The notes beneath the pieces were generated by a model. That model did not search any database, was not told the origin of the DNA, and saw only the letters and a program-made list of their open reading frames with translations. 64,000 nt of DNA from Pseudolabrys sp. (GTDB lineage: Bacteria > Pseudomonadota > Alphaproteobacteria > Rhizobiales > Xanthobacteraceae). The number at the start of each line of letters is the position of its first letter. Position 1 is the first letter of the stretch. The stretch lies in the NCBI GenBank assembly GCA_017849615.1, contig JAFIGS010000012.1:124001-188000 (forward strand), read 5' to 3'. Shown piece after piece: positions 1 through 8,698 of this stretch. The position numbers were made by a program, and so were the translations under genes.

Positions 1-1
1 G

Positions 2-226
2 CCCGGCGCCAGCGTGACGATGGAGTCATCGCGCACGCCGGCGCTGGATCAGCAGATTGTGCTGCTCACAGGCCGCATGGACATTACCGCGGGCGAAACG
101 ACGCACCGGCTCGAAGCCGGCGACTGCCTCTATCTGCATCTCGGCCAGCCGGTGTCGTTCCACAATCCCGCGACCAAGGCGGCGCAATACCTGGTCGTTG
201 TCGCGCAGCGCGCGCTGCGTTCCTGA
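2..226 (+). CDS. Cupin-domain transcriptional regulator, C-terminal fragment
   Basis: The gene is cut by the left edge; its frame is open from the first complete codon, so only about 74 C-terminal residues are visible. They form the second half of a cupin_2 beta-barrel: the stretch GETTHRLEAGDCLYL followed by a Pro and a His-Asn pair (PVSFHNP) is typical of the cupin tail of XRE-family helix-turn-helix regulators that sense a small molecule. The DNA-binding part lies outside the window, so a stand-alone cupin cannot be excluded. The GNAT gene starts 12 bases after its stop, suggesting a two-gene operon in which the acetyltransferase may be co-transcribed with the regulator. Confidence 0.6.
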   Translation, partial: PGASVTMESSRTPALDQQIVLLTGRMDITAGETTHRLEAGDCLYLHLGQPVSFHNPATKAAQYLVVVAQRALRS

Positions 227-238
227 AAGGTGACATCG

Positions 239-760
239 ATGAGCGCCATCGTCATTCGTGAACTCGATGCGGCTGAGGCGGGGCGGCGCATCGCCGAACT
301 CGGCGTCATCCTGCGCGACTCGGTGGAGGGCGGGGCGTCGGTGAATTTCCTCGCCGGCTTCACGCAGGGCGAAGCGGAAGCGTTCTGGCGCGGGCAGATC
401 CCGGGCATCGCCGATGGCAGCCGGCATCTGCTCGTCGCCGACGATGGCGAGCGGCTGGTCGGCACCGTCGTGCTGACTCTGGCGCCGCAGCCGAACCAGC
501 CGCACCGCGCCGATGTCGGCAAGATGCTGGTGCTCTCGGTGCTGCGGCGGCAGGGGATCGGCCGCAAACTGCTCGATGCCGTCGAGGCGCTGGCGCGCGC
601 CAAAGGCCGCACCCTGCTGATGCTCGACACGACGACGGGCTCTTCCGGCGATCTGCTCTATGCGAGCTGCGGCTGGACCCAGTTCGGCATCGTGCCGGGC
701 CACGCGCTGTCGACCCTCGGCATCCCGACCGCGACGAGTTTTTATTACAAGGAAGTGTGA
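239..760 (+). CDS. GNAT family N-acetyltransferase
   Basis: This predicted cytoplasmic acetyl-CoA-dependent N-acetyltransferase has about 173 residues. The acetyl-CoA binding motif A is clear near residues 98-112: KMLVLSVLRRQGIGRKLL contains the R-x-x-G-x-G pyrophosphate loop preceded by the beta-4 strand. A second conserved segment near the C-terminus (LLYASCGWTQFG) matches the usual Y-x-x-x-G-W/F motif. The ATG start is chosen because AAAGGTGA lies about six bases upstream; an in-frame GTG three codons earlier falls inside that ribosome-binding site. The substrate cannot be read from the sequence. The gene follows the cupin regulator closely and is followed by a repeat-rich spacer. Confidence 0.85.
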   Translation: MSAIVIRELDAAEAGRRIAELGVILRDSVEGGASVNFLAGFTQGEAEAFWRGQIPGIADGSRHLLVADDGERLVGTVVLTLAPQPNQPHRADVGKMLVLSVLRRQGIGRKLLDAVEALARAKGRTLLMLDTTTGSSGDLLYASCGWTQFGIVPGHALSTLGIPTATSFYYKEV

Positions 761-767
761 GCGAATT

Positions 768-914
768 TTCCCCTCCCCACACGAGCGCAGCGAGTGGCGG
801 GGAGGGGTCAGGGGTGGGGGGCTCTTTCCATAATGGCCATCCCCCCACCCTGGTTCGCATCGCAAAGCGACGCTCACCGACCCTCCCCACCGCTCCGCAG
901 GGGGAGGGGAAAGA
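768..914. repeat. C/G-rich dispersed intergenic repeat
   Basis: This spacer holds CCCTCCCC/GGGGAGGG arms around short hairpins and ends in GGGGAGGGGAAAGAG. It resembles, more loosely, the clearer copies before chvG, before polA and inside polA. It lies between the acetyltransferase and the GT39-like gene and carries no convincing ORF. Confidence 0.55.
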
Positions 915-1004
915 GAAGTGCGCTCGCGGGGGAGGGGAAAAGGACGCCGCCATGCGGGGTGGGTTGAGCGTGACGCCCGCCGTCCGCCGTGGCATAGGCA
1001 GGGC

Positions 1005-2528
1005 ATGCTTCGTCTGGCCCATATCCTCAAGAACTTCCGCGCTTCCGTCACCGATCCGGACAATGCCAATGTCACGGTGTTCTTCGCGCTGATCGCCTAT
1101 GCGGCGGTGTGGACCGCCTATGGCGTCATCACCAAGGGCCCGGCCGGCTTCCACCCGGACATGACCGAGATCATCGCCTGGTCGCGCGATCTCGACTTCG
1201 GCACCATCAAGCATCCGCCGCTGGCGGCCTGGCTGGTGCGCGGCTGGTTCGACATCGTGCCCGTCGCCAACTGGTCCTACTATCTGCTGGCAATGCTGAT
1301 GCCGGCCATCACGTTGTGGGTGATCTGGCTGATCTCGGCCGAATATCTGCCGCTCGACAAGCGCGTTGCGGGTCTGGCGATCATGACGCTGATCCCGTTC
1401 TTTTCGTTTCACGCGCTGAAGTTCAACGTGAACACCGTGCTGATGCCGCTGTGGGCGCTCACAACGATGTTCTTCCTGCGCTCCTACACGACGCGCAGTC
1501 CGCGCGCCGCGGCCTTCGCCGGCATCTTCGCCGCCGCCGCCATGCTGGGGAAATACTGGTCGATCTTCCTCATCGCCGGGCTCGTCGTCGCCGCGCTCGC
1601 CGACCGGCGGCGCAGCGCCTATTTCCGCTCGGCGGCGCCGTGGGTCACGGTGATGGTCGGCGCGGCGCTGATCGCGCCGCATATCATCTGGCTCGTCGAA
1701 CACGACTTCATCACCTTCAAATATGCCGCCGCGGTGCATGAGGCGAAGTCCTTCGGTGCGACGCTCGTCGCTTCCGCCGGCTATCTTGCCGGTTCGTTCG
1801 GCTACGTGGCTCTGCCCGCCATCATCGTGTTCGTGGCGGCGCGCGTGAACACCGCCACCTTGCGCGAGATCGTCTGGCCGCAAGACATGCACAATGACGA
1901 TGACCGCCGGCTGGTGGCGCTGGCATTCTGGGCGCCGCTCTTGTTGCCCATCGCCGGCGCGCTGCTGTCGGGAATGGAGATCACATCCTTGTGGTCCATG
2001 TCGGCCTGGACCTTGCTGCCGATCCTGCTGCTGTCGCCGAAAGAGGTGATGTGGCGGCCCGTCGATAGCGAGCGCGTCGCGATCTTCGCTACGGTGCTGC
2101 CGCTGATCCTTCTTGCCGCGTCGCCCTTCATCGCCGCGCAGAGTTCGCCCAAGGGGCCGCCGAGCGCGGCGGCGCAAGCGCCGCTGCTGGCCCGCGAGGT
2201 CGAGCGGCTGTGGCACCAGATCGTGCCTTATCCGCTGCGCTTCATTGGCGGCGACGGCGACATCGTGCTGCCGGTAACCGCTTATGCTCCCGAGCGGCCG
2301 CGCGCGCTGGTCCCGGATTTCATCCTGCCGCCCGACCCGGTGACATTGCGCCGCGCCGGCATGGTGCTGATCTGCTTTGCCGGCGACGAAGCCTGCCTGT
2401 CGCGCGCCAAGGCGGAGATGGCCGGCGCGCCGTTCCAGACCAACCAGACCACCATCGTCCAGACGCCGGGCCAGCCCGGCGCCGAGCCGCGACGTTATAC
2501 GGTCATGGTGGTGCCGCCGCGGTCGTGA
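1005..2528 (+). CDS. Glycosyltransferase family 39-like membrane protein
   Basis: This polytopic inner-membrane protein of about 507 residues has roughly ten hydrophobic segments. After the first segment comes a periplasmic loop with Asp and Glu residues (FHPDMTEIIAWSRDLDFG) followed by KHPPLAAWLVR. The HPPL signature is characteristic of the PMT_2/ArnT-like GT39 family, which moves a sugar from a polyprenyl-phosphate donor onto lipid, glycan or protein outside the cytoplasmic membrane. The acceptor is unknown. An ATG preceded by AGGCAGGG is preferred over the longer, Arg-rich upstream extension, which is encoded by repeat DNA. A second polyprenyl-linked glycosyltransferase follows 32 bases downstream, so the pair probably acts on the same envelope glycan. 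Confidence 0.8.
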   Translation: MLRLAHILKNFRASVTDPDNANVTVFFALIAYAAVWTAYGVITKGPAGFHPDMTEIIAWSRDLDFGTIKHPPLAAWLVRGWFDIVPVANWSYYLLAMLMPAITLWVIWLISAEYLPLDKRVAGLAIMTLIPFFSFHALKFNVNTVLMPLWALTTMFFLRSYTTRSPRAAAFAGIFAAAAMLGKYWSIFLIAGLVVAALADRRRSAYFRSAAPWVTVMVGAALIAPHIIWLVEHDFITFKYAAAVHEAKSFGATLVASAGYLAGSFGYVALPAIIVFVAARVNTATLREIVWPQDMHNDDDRRLVALAFWAPLLLPIAGALLSGMEITSLWSMSAWTLLPILLLSPKEVMWRPVDSERVAIFATVLPLILLAASPFIAAQSSPKGPPSAAAQAPLLAREVERLWHQIVPYPLRFIGGDGDIVLPVTAYAPERPRALVPDFILPPDPVTLRRAGMVLICFAGDEACLSRAKAEMAGAPFQTNQTTIVQTPGQPGAEPRRYTVMVVPPRS

Positions 2529-2560
2529 TATGGCCGAGCCGTTGACGAGAGGGCAGGGCC

Positions 2561-3790
2561 TTGGACACGAAAAGCGGGACCGCGAGCTTCTTCAGCTACG
2601 ATAACCTGTTGCGCATCGAGGATCGCGTCGCCGCGTTCTTCCTGCGCTATCCGTGGATCGGCTGGGCCCTGTGGATCGCCTTCCTGATCGCCACGCTGCT
2701 GCGCACGCATCCGCGCCGCTTCGGCTCGACCTTCCAGGCCTATCTCAACGCCGCGCACGGCTTCTGGAGCGGCGGGCAGGTCTACGACATGTCCACGCTC
2801 GGCGAGTATCTGTACTGGCCGGTGTCGCTCCTGGTGCTCGGGCCGCTGCCGATGTTCACGCCGGTGGTCGCCGCGGCCATCGCCACGGCCATCTCGGCGG
2901 CGCTGCTGACCTGGGCGGCGGTGGCGATGATGCGCATGCTGCTGCCGGAGCAAAGCCGCGCCGACGTTCTCAATCTCGCCGGCCTGCTGCTGGCGCTCAA
3001 CATCCCGAATGCCTGGTTCAATCTGAAATACGTGCAGGCGCAGGTCGGCATGACCGCCTTCATGATGCTGGCGGCGGTGGCGATCGCCAAGCGGCAGTGG
3101 ATCGTCGCGTCGCTGTGGCTGTTCTTCAGCATCGTCATCAAGCCGCTGTCGCTGGTGATGCTGCTGCTGTGCGGCGCGACCCAGCCGAAGATGCGGCTGT
3201 GGCTGGCGCTGGTGCTGGTCGCCGCGCTGGCGCTGCCTTTCGCCTTCGGCCATCCGGCCTATGTCGCCGAGCAGTACCGGCTCTGGATCGCCAAGCTGCA
3301 GCAGCTCACCACGGTGGAGCCGGGGCAGTGGCTCTATCAGGCCGATTTCGCCACCATGCTCGATACGTTCGGCATCGTGGTGCCGCACGGGCTGCAGACC
3401 GCGATCCGCCTCGCCGCCGCGCTCGGCTTCCTCGCTTTGGTGTGGCGCATCGCGCGCTACGGCAACATCGTCGTCTTCGCCGTGGCGGTGACGCTCTATG
3501 CCGCCTGCTACATCAACCTGTTCGGGCCGCGTAACGAGTTCCTGTCGTTCCTGGTGCTGACGCCGACGCTCGCGGGCCTCGCGCTGATGCTGCTCAGGCG
3601 CAACACGCACGACCAGCGCGCCTGGCTGCTGATGGCCGCCGTGCTCATCATCGCTTTCCACGGCGCGCTCGAGGTCGATCGCGTGGTCAAGCCGTTCCTC
3701 GCCTTCATCGTGCTCGGCTGGATGATCTGGATGACGATGGACGTGCGGCGCTGGGTGGACCTGCTCGGTCCCGCGGCGGCGGGGAAGTAA
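2561..3790 (+). CDS. GT87-like (DUF2029) polytopic glycosyltransferase
   Basis: This membrane protein of about 409 residues has around ten transmembrane helices. Its first periplasmic loop (HPRRFGSTFQAYLNAAHGFW, then QVYD) and the LNIPNAWFNLKYVQAQ segment resemble the GT87 family of polyprenyl-phosphomannose-dependent alpha-mannosyltransferases; this family is called from overall architecture, without a strict motif. A TTG start is used: AGAGGGCAGGG sits immediately upstream and no in-frame ATG is near. It probably forms an operon with the GT39-like gene before it. Two long inverted repeats separate it from the convergent ahcY and may end transcription from both sides. Confidence 0.7.
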   Translation: MDTKSGTASFFSYDNLLRIEDRVAAFFLRYPWIGWALWIAFLIATLLRTHPRRFGSTFQAYLNAAHGFWSGGQVYDMSTLGEYLYWPVSLLVLGPLPMFTPVVAAAIATAISAALLTWAAVAMMRMLLPEQSRADVLNLAGLLLALNIPNAWFNLKYVQAQVGMTAFMMLAAVAIAKRQWIVASLWLFFSIVIKPLSLVMLLLCGATQPKMRLWLALVLVAALALPFAFGHPAYVAEQYRLWIAKLQQLTTVEPGQWLYQADFATMLDTFGIVVPHGLQTAIRLAAALGFLALVWRIARYGNIVVFAVAVTLYAACYINLFGPRNEFLSFLVLTPTLAGLALMLLRRNTHDQRAWLLMAAVLIIAFHGALEVDRVVKPFLAFIVLGWMIWMTMDVRRWVDLLGPAAAGK

Positions 3791-3808
3791 AAAAGGCCGG
3801 AAAAACTT

Positions 3809-3855
3809 GTCCCGGGCGCAGTGCATCATGAAATGATGCGCTGCTGACCCGGGAC
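3809..3855. repeat. Inverted repeat between convergent genes
   Basis: Arms GTCCCGGG and CCCGGGAC enclose an inner stem (GCATCAT/ATGATGC) with a three-base loop. It could form a strong hairpin in transcripts from either strand between the GT87-like gene and ahcY. It lacks a T-run, so it is either a repeat of the GTCCCGG family or a factor-dependent terminator. Confidence 0.65.
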
Positions 3856-3880
3856 CGTAGCAAGCTCGGATTGTCTGGCG

Positions 3881-3929
3881 GTCCCGGATCAGCGGTGCAT
3901 CGCTAAGCGCGCTGCACCGCGTCCGGGAC
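3881..3929. repeat. Second inverted repeat, downstream of ahcY
   Basis: The outer arms GTCCCGGA/TCCGGGAC and inner arms GCGGTGCA/TGCACCGC close a 17-base loop. It lies ten bases past the ahcY stop and shares the GTCCCGG ends with the neighbouring hairpin, so both probably belong to one dispersed palindromic family that also appears between the phosphohexomutase and the flavoprotein gene. Confidence 0.65.
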
Positions 3930-3938
3930 AGGTAGTTC

Positions 3939-5351
3939 CTAGTAGCGATAGTGGTCGCTCTTGAACGGGCCTTCGACCTTGACGCCGATATAATCGGCCT
4001 GGTCCTTCTTCAGCTCCGTGAGCCTGACGCCGATCTTGGCCAGATGCAGGCGCGCGACCTTCTCGTCGAGCGACTTCGGCAGCACGTACACTTCCTTCTT
4101 GTACTTGCCGTCCTTGTTGTTGGCGTAGAGTTCGATCTGCGCCAGCGTCTGGTTGGTGAACGACGCCGACATCACGAAGCTCGGGTGGCCCATGGCGTTG
4201 CCGAGGTTCACCAGGCGGCCTTCCGACAGCATGATGATGCGGTGGCCGTCGGGGAAGGTGATTTCGTCCACCTGCGGCTTGATGTTGTTCCACTTCAGGT
4301 TCTTCAGCGAGGCGATCTGGATCTCGTTGTCGAAGTGGCCGATGTTGCAGACGATGGCGCGATCCTTCATCGCGCGCATGTGCTCGATCGTGATGATGTC
4401 CTTGTTGCCGGTGGCGGTGACGAAGATGTCGGCGATCGGCGCTGCGTCTTCCATCGTCACGACCTGATAGCCTTCCATCGCCGCCTGCAGCGCGCAGATC
4501 GGGTCGATTTCCGAGACCATCACGCGGCAGCCGGCCTGGCGCAGCGAGGCGGCCGAGCCCTTGCCGACGTCGCCGAAGCCGGCGACCATCGCGACCTTGC
4601 CCGACATCATGACGTCGGTGCCGCGGCGGATGCCGTCGACCAGCGATTCACGGCAGCCATAGAGGTTGTCGAACTTCGACTTGGTGACCGAGTCGTTGAC
4701 GTTGATGGCGGGCCACAGCAGCGTGCCGGCCTTCTGCATGTCGTAGAGACGGTGCACGCCGGTGGTGGTCTCTTCGGAGACGCCCTTGATGCTCTTGGCC
4801 ATCTCGGCGAAGTAGCCCTTCGGCTTCTCCTTGAGCTGCTTCTTGAGCAGCTTGAAGAAGATCACTTCTTCATCCGAGCCCGGCTTGTCGAGGAAGGCGG
4901 TGTCGCCGTTCTCGGCGCGCAGGCCGAGATGGACGTACATGGTGGCGTCGCCGCCGTCGTCGAGGATCATGTTCGGGAAGCCGCCGCCATGCCAGTCGAA
5001 CATCTTGGCGGTGTAGTCCCAGTATTCCTCAAGGCTCTCGCCCTTGACGGCGAACACCGGCACGCCGGCGGCGGCGATGGCGGCGGCGGCGTGGTCCTGC
5101 GTCGAATAGATGTTGCACGACACCCAGCGCACGTCGGCGCCGAGCGCGACCAAAGTCTCGATCAGCACGCCGGTCTGGATGGTCATGTGCAGCGAGCCGG
5201 CGATGCGGGCGCCCTTGAGCGGCTGCTTGGGCCCGTACTCCTCGCGCGTCGCCATCAGGCCCGGCATTTCGGTCTCGGCCAGCGACAATTCCTTGCGGCC
5301 GAAATCGGCGAGGCCGATGTCCTTGACGATGTATTCACTGGCGATAGGCAT
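3939..5351 (-). CDS. ahcY: Adenosylhomocysteinase
   Basis: The enzyme hydrolyses S-adenosylhomocysteine to adenosine and homocysteine in the cytoplasm, relieving product inhibition of methyltransferases in the activated-methyl cycle. The 470 residues are the full length of the longer bacterial form. Visible signatures are [15 protein letters not shown] near residue 80, the NAD-binding loop [12 protein letters not shown] near residue 255, the GNKDII and NIGHFDNEI segments, and the C-terminal KSDHYRY that contributes to the neighbouring subunit's cofactor site. GGAAGGA lies about seven bases before the ATG. A 28-base imperfect palindrome 70-97 bases upstream of the start is a candidate operator. 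In many alphaproteobacteria ahcY sits beside the HPr/EIIA genes; here a LysR gene and two Tad genes lie between them. Confidence 0.98.
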   Translation of the reverse strand: MPIASEYIVKDIGLADFGRKELSLAETEMPGLMATREEYGPKQPLKGARIAGSLHMTIQTGVLIETLVALGADVRWVSCNIYSTQDHAAAAIAAAGVPVFAVKGESLEEYWDYTAKMFDWHGGGFPNMILDDGGDATMYVHLGLRAENGDTAFLDKPGSDEEVIFFKLLKKQLKEKPKGYFAEMAKSIKGVSEETTTGVHRLYDMQKAGTLLWPAINVNDSVTKSKFDNLYGCRESLVDGIRRGTDVMMSGKVAMVAGFGDVGKGSAASLRQAGCRVMVSEIDPICALQAAMEGYQVVTMEDAAPIADIFVTATGNKDIITIEHMRAMKDRAIVCNIGHFDNEIQIASLKNLKWNNIKPQVDEITFPDGHRIIMLSEGRLVNLGNAMGHPSFVMSASFTNQTLAQIELYANNKDGKYKKEVYVLPKSLDEKVARLHLAKIGVRLTELKKDQADYIGVKVEGPFKSDHYRY

Positions 5352-5420
5352 GCGCGATCCTTCCCGGGCGGGGTTTGATGGAATGGCGTGCCTATAACAG
5401 TCCCCGCCGCAGGCCGCAAC

Positions 5421-5448
5421 GCATATATAAGGATTTCTTTATGTCTGC
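5421..5448. promoter_or_regulatory. Palindromic candidate operator upstream of ahcY
   Basis: This 28-base imperfect palindrome has 10 of 14 positions symmetric around an AT-rich core (ATATAAGGAT-TTCTTTATGT). It lies about 70 bases before the ahcY start. ArsR-type SahR repressors control ahcY and methionine-cycle genes in many Proteobacteria through AT-rich ATAAAG-like palindromes, so a SahR-type site is the best guess. No such regulator is encoded in this window, and the assignment is inference. Confidence 0.45.
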
Positions 5449-5518
5449 GGGGGCGACGATATATGCAATAAATAGTATGTAAAATGGAACATTTGACAAT
5501 CTAGGCGGCGGTACTAAC

Positions 5519-5531
5519 TAACCATTGGTTA
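5519..5531. promoter_or_regulatory. Perfect 13-base palindrome before the LysR gene
   Basis: TAACCATTGGTTA is a perfect palindrome around one central base, 46 bases upstream of the LysR-family start. It has the T-rich/A-rich dyad form expected for LysR autoregulatory sites, though the usual T-N11-A box is not exact. Confidence 0.35.
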
Positions 5532-5577
5532 ATAGCGCGTCACTCAAGGTTCCATTTCACAGAACCGGAGTGCGCCA

Positions 5578-6543
5578 GTGCATCGCCGCCATCAGCCGAC
5601 GAATATTCCGACGGAAGTCATTCGCACCCTGGTGGCGATCGCCGAGGTGGGCAGCTTCTCCAAGGCAGGGGACCGCCTCAACCTCAGCCAGCCGGCCATC
5701 AGCGCCCAGATGAAGCGATTGCAGAGCGTGGTCGGCGGCGCGGTGTTCAGCAAGACGGCCGGTGGCGGGGTGGATTTCACGCCGCTCGGCAAGCTGGTGC
5801 TGGCCCATGCCCGCCGCCTGCTCCAGGCCAACGACCAGATCATGGCCATTGGCGGCGGCGCGCGAGATTGCCAGCCGATCCGCCTCGGCATGTCGGTGTT
5901 CTTTGCCGAGCGATTCCTCGAGCTTCTTCCCGGGGAGAAGTTGCCGCCGCTATACGTCCACTGCGACCGCTCGAAGGACCTCGTGCAAGGACTGGTGGAC
6001 GGCTACTTCGACATCATCTTCTCGCTGATGAACCCGCAGCGCGAAGCCAACATCGCGTTCGCCTGGAACGAGGAGGTGGTCTGGGTGCGGCGCGCGGATT
6101 TCGTCCTGAGCCCCGGCATGCCGTTGCCGCTGGTCGTCTGGCCGGGCGACTATGACGAACTCGCTGTCGAAGCCGTCGAACGCGCCGGCGCCTCATACCG
6201 GATCGCGTTCGCCGCCGCGGACCTTCGCGCACGCATGGCCGCGGTCGCCGCCGGCTTCGGCCTGATGCTGCTGCCCAGGCGATTGCTGCGGCCGCCGCTG
6301 ATCGCGGCATCCGACTATTATCTGCCGCAACCGCGGCGCACCAATGCCGGCGTTGAGCTGCGGCACGGCTTTGAAGCGGAGGGGCTCGACAAGCTCGTCG
6401 CGCTGCTGCGCCGGCTGGCGCCGGGTCCGGACGCGATCGTCGGGCCCGACAAGCCGGTCGAACCGGCCGCGCGCAGCGAAACTGATGAGCAATCAAAACC
6501 GCCGTCGGTATCGAAAGCTGGACACATTCAGTATCTCGGATGA
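5578..6543 (+). CDS. LysR family transcriptional regulator
   Basis: This DNA-binding regulator has about 321 residues. The winged helix-turn-helix occupies residues 9-68, with the recognition region GSFSKAGDRLNLSQPAIS and the following QMKRLQ helix typical of LysR proteins. The effector domain begins near residue 100 (IRLGMS) and is shorter and more divergent than usual, with a low-complexity Pro/Ser tail. A GTG start is chosen, with CCGGAG seven bases before it; no upstream ATG is in frame. It is divergent from ahcY and lies 43 bases before a TadE-like gene, but its target is not evident. Control of ahcY, of the minor pilin genes or of itself are all possible. Confidence 0.85.
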   Translation: MHRRHQPTNIPTEVIRTLVAIAEVGSFSKAGDRLNLSQPAISAQMKRLQSVVGGAVFSKTAGGGVDFTPLGKLVLAHARRLLQANDQIMAIGGGARDCQPIRLGMSVFFAERFLELLPGEKLPPLYVHCDRSKDLVQGLVDGYFDIIFSLMNPQREANIAFAWNEEVVWVRRADFVLSPGMPLPLVVWPGDYDELAVEAVERAGASYRIAFAAADLRARMAAVAAGFGLMLLPRRLLRPPLIAASDYYLPQPRRTNAGVELRHGFEAEGLDKLVALLRRLAPGPDAIVGPDKPVEPAARSETDEQSKPPSVSKAGHIQYLG

Positions 6544-6586
6544 TTCGCTAAACTGACGGGCAACGCGCGCGTGCGAGCCTTGCGCC

Positions 6587-7018
6587 ATGAACAGACATCT
6601 CTCGCCATCGTTTGCCGCCGACACGCAAGGCGCCTCCGCGGTCGAATTCGCGATCATCATGCCGGTGTTCGTATTGCTGATCGTCGGCATCTTCGCCTAC
6701 GGCAGTTACTTCGCGCTGGTTCACGGACTGCAGCAACTCACCGCCGAGGCGGCGCGCGCGTCAATCGGCGGTCTGACTGATGACGAGCGCCAGTCCCTGG
6801 CGCAGACAAGCATCGCCACGAATGCCGGCAAATACCCGCTCCTCACGGCGCACGAATTGACGCTCACCGGCGCCGCCACCGATCCGGCGACGAGCACTTT
6901 CACCGTGACAGTGAGCTACGACGCGTCCGGTCTGTTCATCTTCAACCTGCCAACCATCATCCCGATGCCGGCGCCGACCATCATCCGGACGGCGGCGATC
7001 CAGCGCGGCGGATACTGA
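6587..7018 (+). CDS. TadE-like minor pseudopilin
   Basis: This single-pass membrane protein of 143 residues starts with a short basic stretch and then GASAVEFAIIMPVFVLLIVG at about residues 16-35. The A-V-E-F-A motif with the conserved Glu is the prepilin-peptidase-type signal of TadE/TadF pseudopilins of Tad (type IVc) pili. The rest is a small extracytoplasmic domain without Cys. It is followed after eight bases by a TadG-like gene; the pair probably forms a minor-pilin unit feeding the Tad machinery whose core lies some 50 kb away in this window. Confidence 0.85.
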   Translation: MNRHLSPSFAADTQGASAVEFAIIMPVFVLLIVGIFAYGSYFALVHGLQQLTAEAARASIGGLTDDERQSLAQTSIATNAGKYPLLTAHELTLTGAATDPATSTFTVTVSYDASGLFIFNLPTIIPMPAPTIIRTAAIQRGGY

Positions 7019-7026
7019 GGTCTGCG

Positions 7027-8691
7027 ATGAGAATGCCGGTGCTGACCTCCTTCGTCGCGGATCGGCAGGGCGCGGTTGCGGTAACTTCCGCCATTCTGCT
7101 GACGACGCTGATCGGCTTCACCGCCCTCGGCGTCGATGTCGGCTCGGTCTACACCGACCGCCGCAAGGCGCAGGGCGTCGTCGATCTGGCGGCGCTGACC
7201 GCCGTTTCCGATCTCGCCAATGCCGACAAGGCGGCCGGCGCCACGATCGCCCGCAACAAGATCGCCGATGCGAGCTATAGTCTGGAATACGGCGTCTACA
7301 GCGCCAACCAGGCGCTCGCGCCCGACAAGCGGTTCGTTCCCTCGGATCAGGCCAGCGCCAACGCCGCGCGCGTGACGCTCTCATCCACGACGCCGCTTTT
7401 CTTCTCGCGCATTCTCACCGGCCGCGACAAATTCGACGTCAAAACCATGGCGACTGCGACGCAGTCATCCTTCGCGCAATTCGCCATCGGTTCGCGACTC
7501 CTGAAGATCGATGGCGGCCTGCTCAACGCGGTTCTCGGCGGCCTGCTCGGCACGACGCTGTCCCTGTCGGCGATGGACTACGACGCGCTGCTGTCGACGA
7601 AGATCGACGCCTTCGACTTTATCAACGCGCTCGCGACGCGAATGCAGATAACCGCCGGCACCTACGACGGCGTTCTGAGCGCCAGCGCCAATACCAGCGA
7701 CGTCATCGCGGCGATGGCCGGCATCGCGACGCGGCAATACGGCGCCTTCGATCGCGGCGCGGCGGCGCTGACGGCCATTTCGCAGCGACTGCGGAGCGGC
7801 AGCTCCAAGATCAAGGTGTTATCCATGATGGACCTCGGTCCCTACGCGGCAATGAGCGTCGGCCAGAAGCCAAAAGTGTCGGCCTCGTTCATGGCGCTCG
7901 ACATGGTGTCGGCCGCCGCCGGCGTCGCCAACGGCAGCAATCAGGTCGCCGTTGCGCTCAATGCCGGCATTCCGGGTATCGTCTCGGCTTCGATGAAAGT
8001 TGCGATCGGCGAGCGGCCGCGCGGCACGAGCTGGGTCGCCTTCGGCAGCACAGGCGCGACCGTCCACACCGCGCAGACGCGCGTTCTGCTCAATGTCCAG
8101 CTTGCCGGCGCGGCGCCATTCGGGGCGGTCAGTCTGCCGATCTACATCGAAATCGCATCGGGCACGGCGACATTGTCCAAAATGTCCTGCGGCTTCCCCG
8201 ATGTCTCGACCTCGCGGGTGACACTCGACGTCACGCCGGGCTTGATCGATGCCTGGATCGGCAACGTGTCGAACGTTCAGTTCACCAATTTCTCGAGCGC
8301 ACCCAACCCCGGCGCGGCCACATTGGTCGATATCGCCGGGCTCACGGTCACCGGCAAGGCGCATGTCAGCGTCAGCAACATGACGCCGACGCCGGTCACC
8401 TTCACCTACAGCGACATCCAGGCCTACCGGAAGCAGACCGTCAGCACGACCTCGTTTGCGGGATCGCTGGTAGCGAGCCTGCTCGGCAACACACAGCTCG
8501 GCGTCAACGCATTCGGCATCGGCCTCGGCACGCCGGTGCTGACATCGGGGATGACGACGATCCTCGGCAATGCGGCGTCGCCCGTCGATCAGTTGCTGTC
8601 GTCGGTATTGCAGACTCTCGGCGTCGGGCTCGGACAAGCCGATGTCTGGGTGACGAACCTGCGCTGCGATGGCGCGGTTCTGGTGATCTGA
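7027..8691 (+). CDS. TadG-like pilus assembly protein without vWA domain
   Basis: The protein has about 554 residues. Residues 12-45 (DRQGAVAVTSAILLTTLIGF and the following hydrophobic run) match the TadE/TadG-like N-terminal anchor, then comes the A-A-L-T-A-V segment typical of TadG heads. The remaining 450 residues are extracytoplasmic, rich in Ser, Thr, Ala and Val, with predicted beta structure and only two Cys. No MIDAS motif (D-x-S-x-S) is present, unlike the second TadG protein in the window. It probably acts with the preceding TadE-like protein on the periplasmic side. It ends seven bases from the convergent HPr gene. Confidence 0.8.
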   Translation: MRMPVLTSFVADRQGAVAVTSAILLTTLIGFTALGVDVGSVYTDRRKAQGVVDLAALTAVSDLANADKAAGATIARNKIADASYSLEYGVYSANQALAPDKRFVPSDQASANAARVTLSSTTPLFFSRILTGRDKFDVKTMATATQSSFAQFAIGSRLLKIDGGLLNAVLGGLLGTTLSLSAMDYDALLSTKIDAFDFINALATRMQITAGTYDGVLSASANTSDVIAAMAGIATRQYGAFDRGAAALTAISQRLRSGSSKIKVLSMMDLGPYAAMSVGQKPKVSASFMALDMVSAAAGVANGSNQVAVALNAGIPGIVSASMKVAIGERPRGTSWVAFGSTGATVHTAQTRVLLNVQLAGAAPFGAVSLPIYIEIASGTATLSKMSCGFPDVSTSRVTLDVTPGLIDAWIGNVSNVQFTNFSSAPNPGAATLVDIAGLTVTGKAHVSVSNMTPTPVTFTYSDIQAYRKQTVSTTSFAGSLVASLLGNTQLGVNAFGIGLGTPVLTSGMTTILGNAASPVDQLLSSVLQTLGVGLGQADVWVTNLRCDGAVLVI

Positions 8692-8698
8692 AGCGGGC

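Noticed and set aside
360..2216. Long minus-strand open frame of 618 codons opposite the acetyltransferase and GT39-like genes
   Set aside because: Its translation is dominated by Arg, Gly, Asp and His as expected of an antisense frame in GC-rich DNA; it has no domain, crosses a repeat and overlaps two convincing genes.
5352..5577. SAM or SAH riboswitch before ahcY
   Set aside because: No conserved stem-pseudoknot arrangement could be recognised in the leader; only the palindrome is supported.
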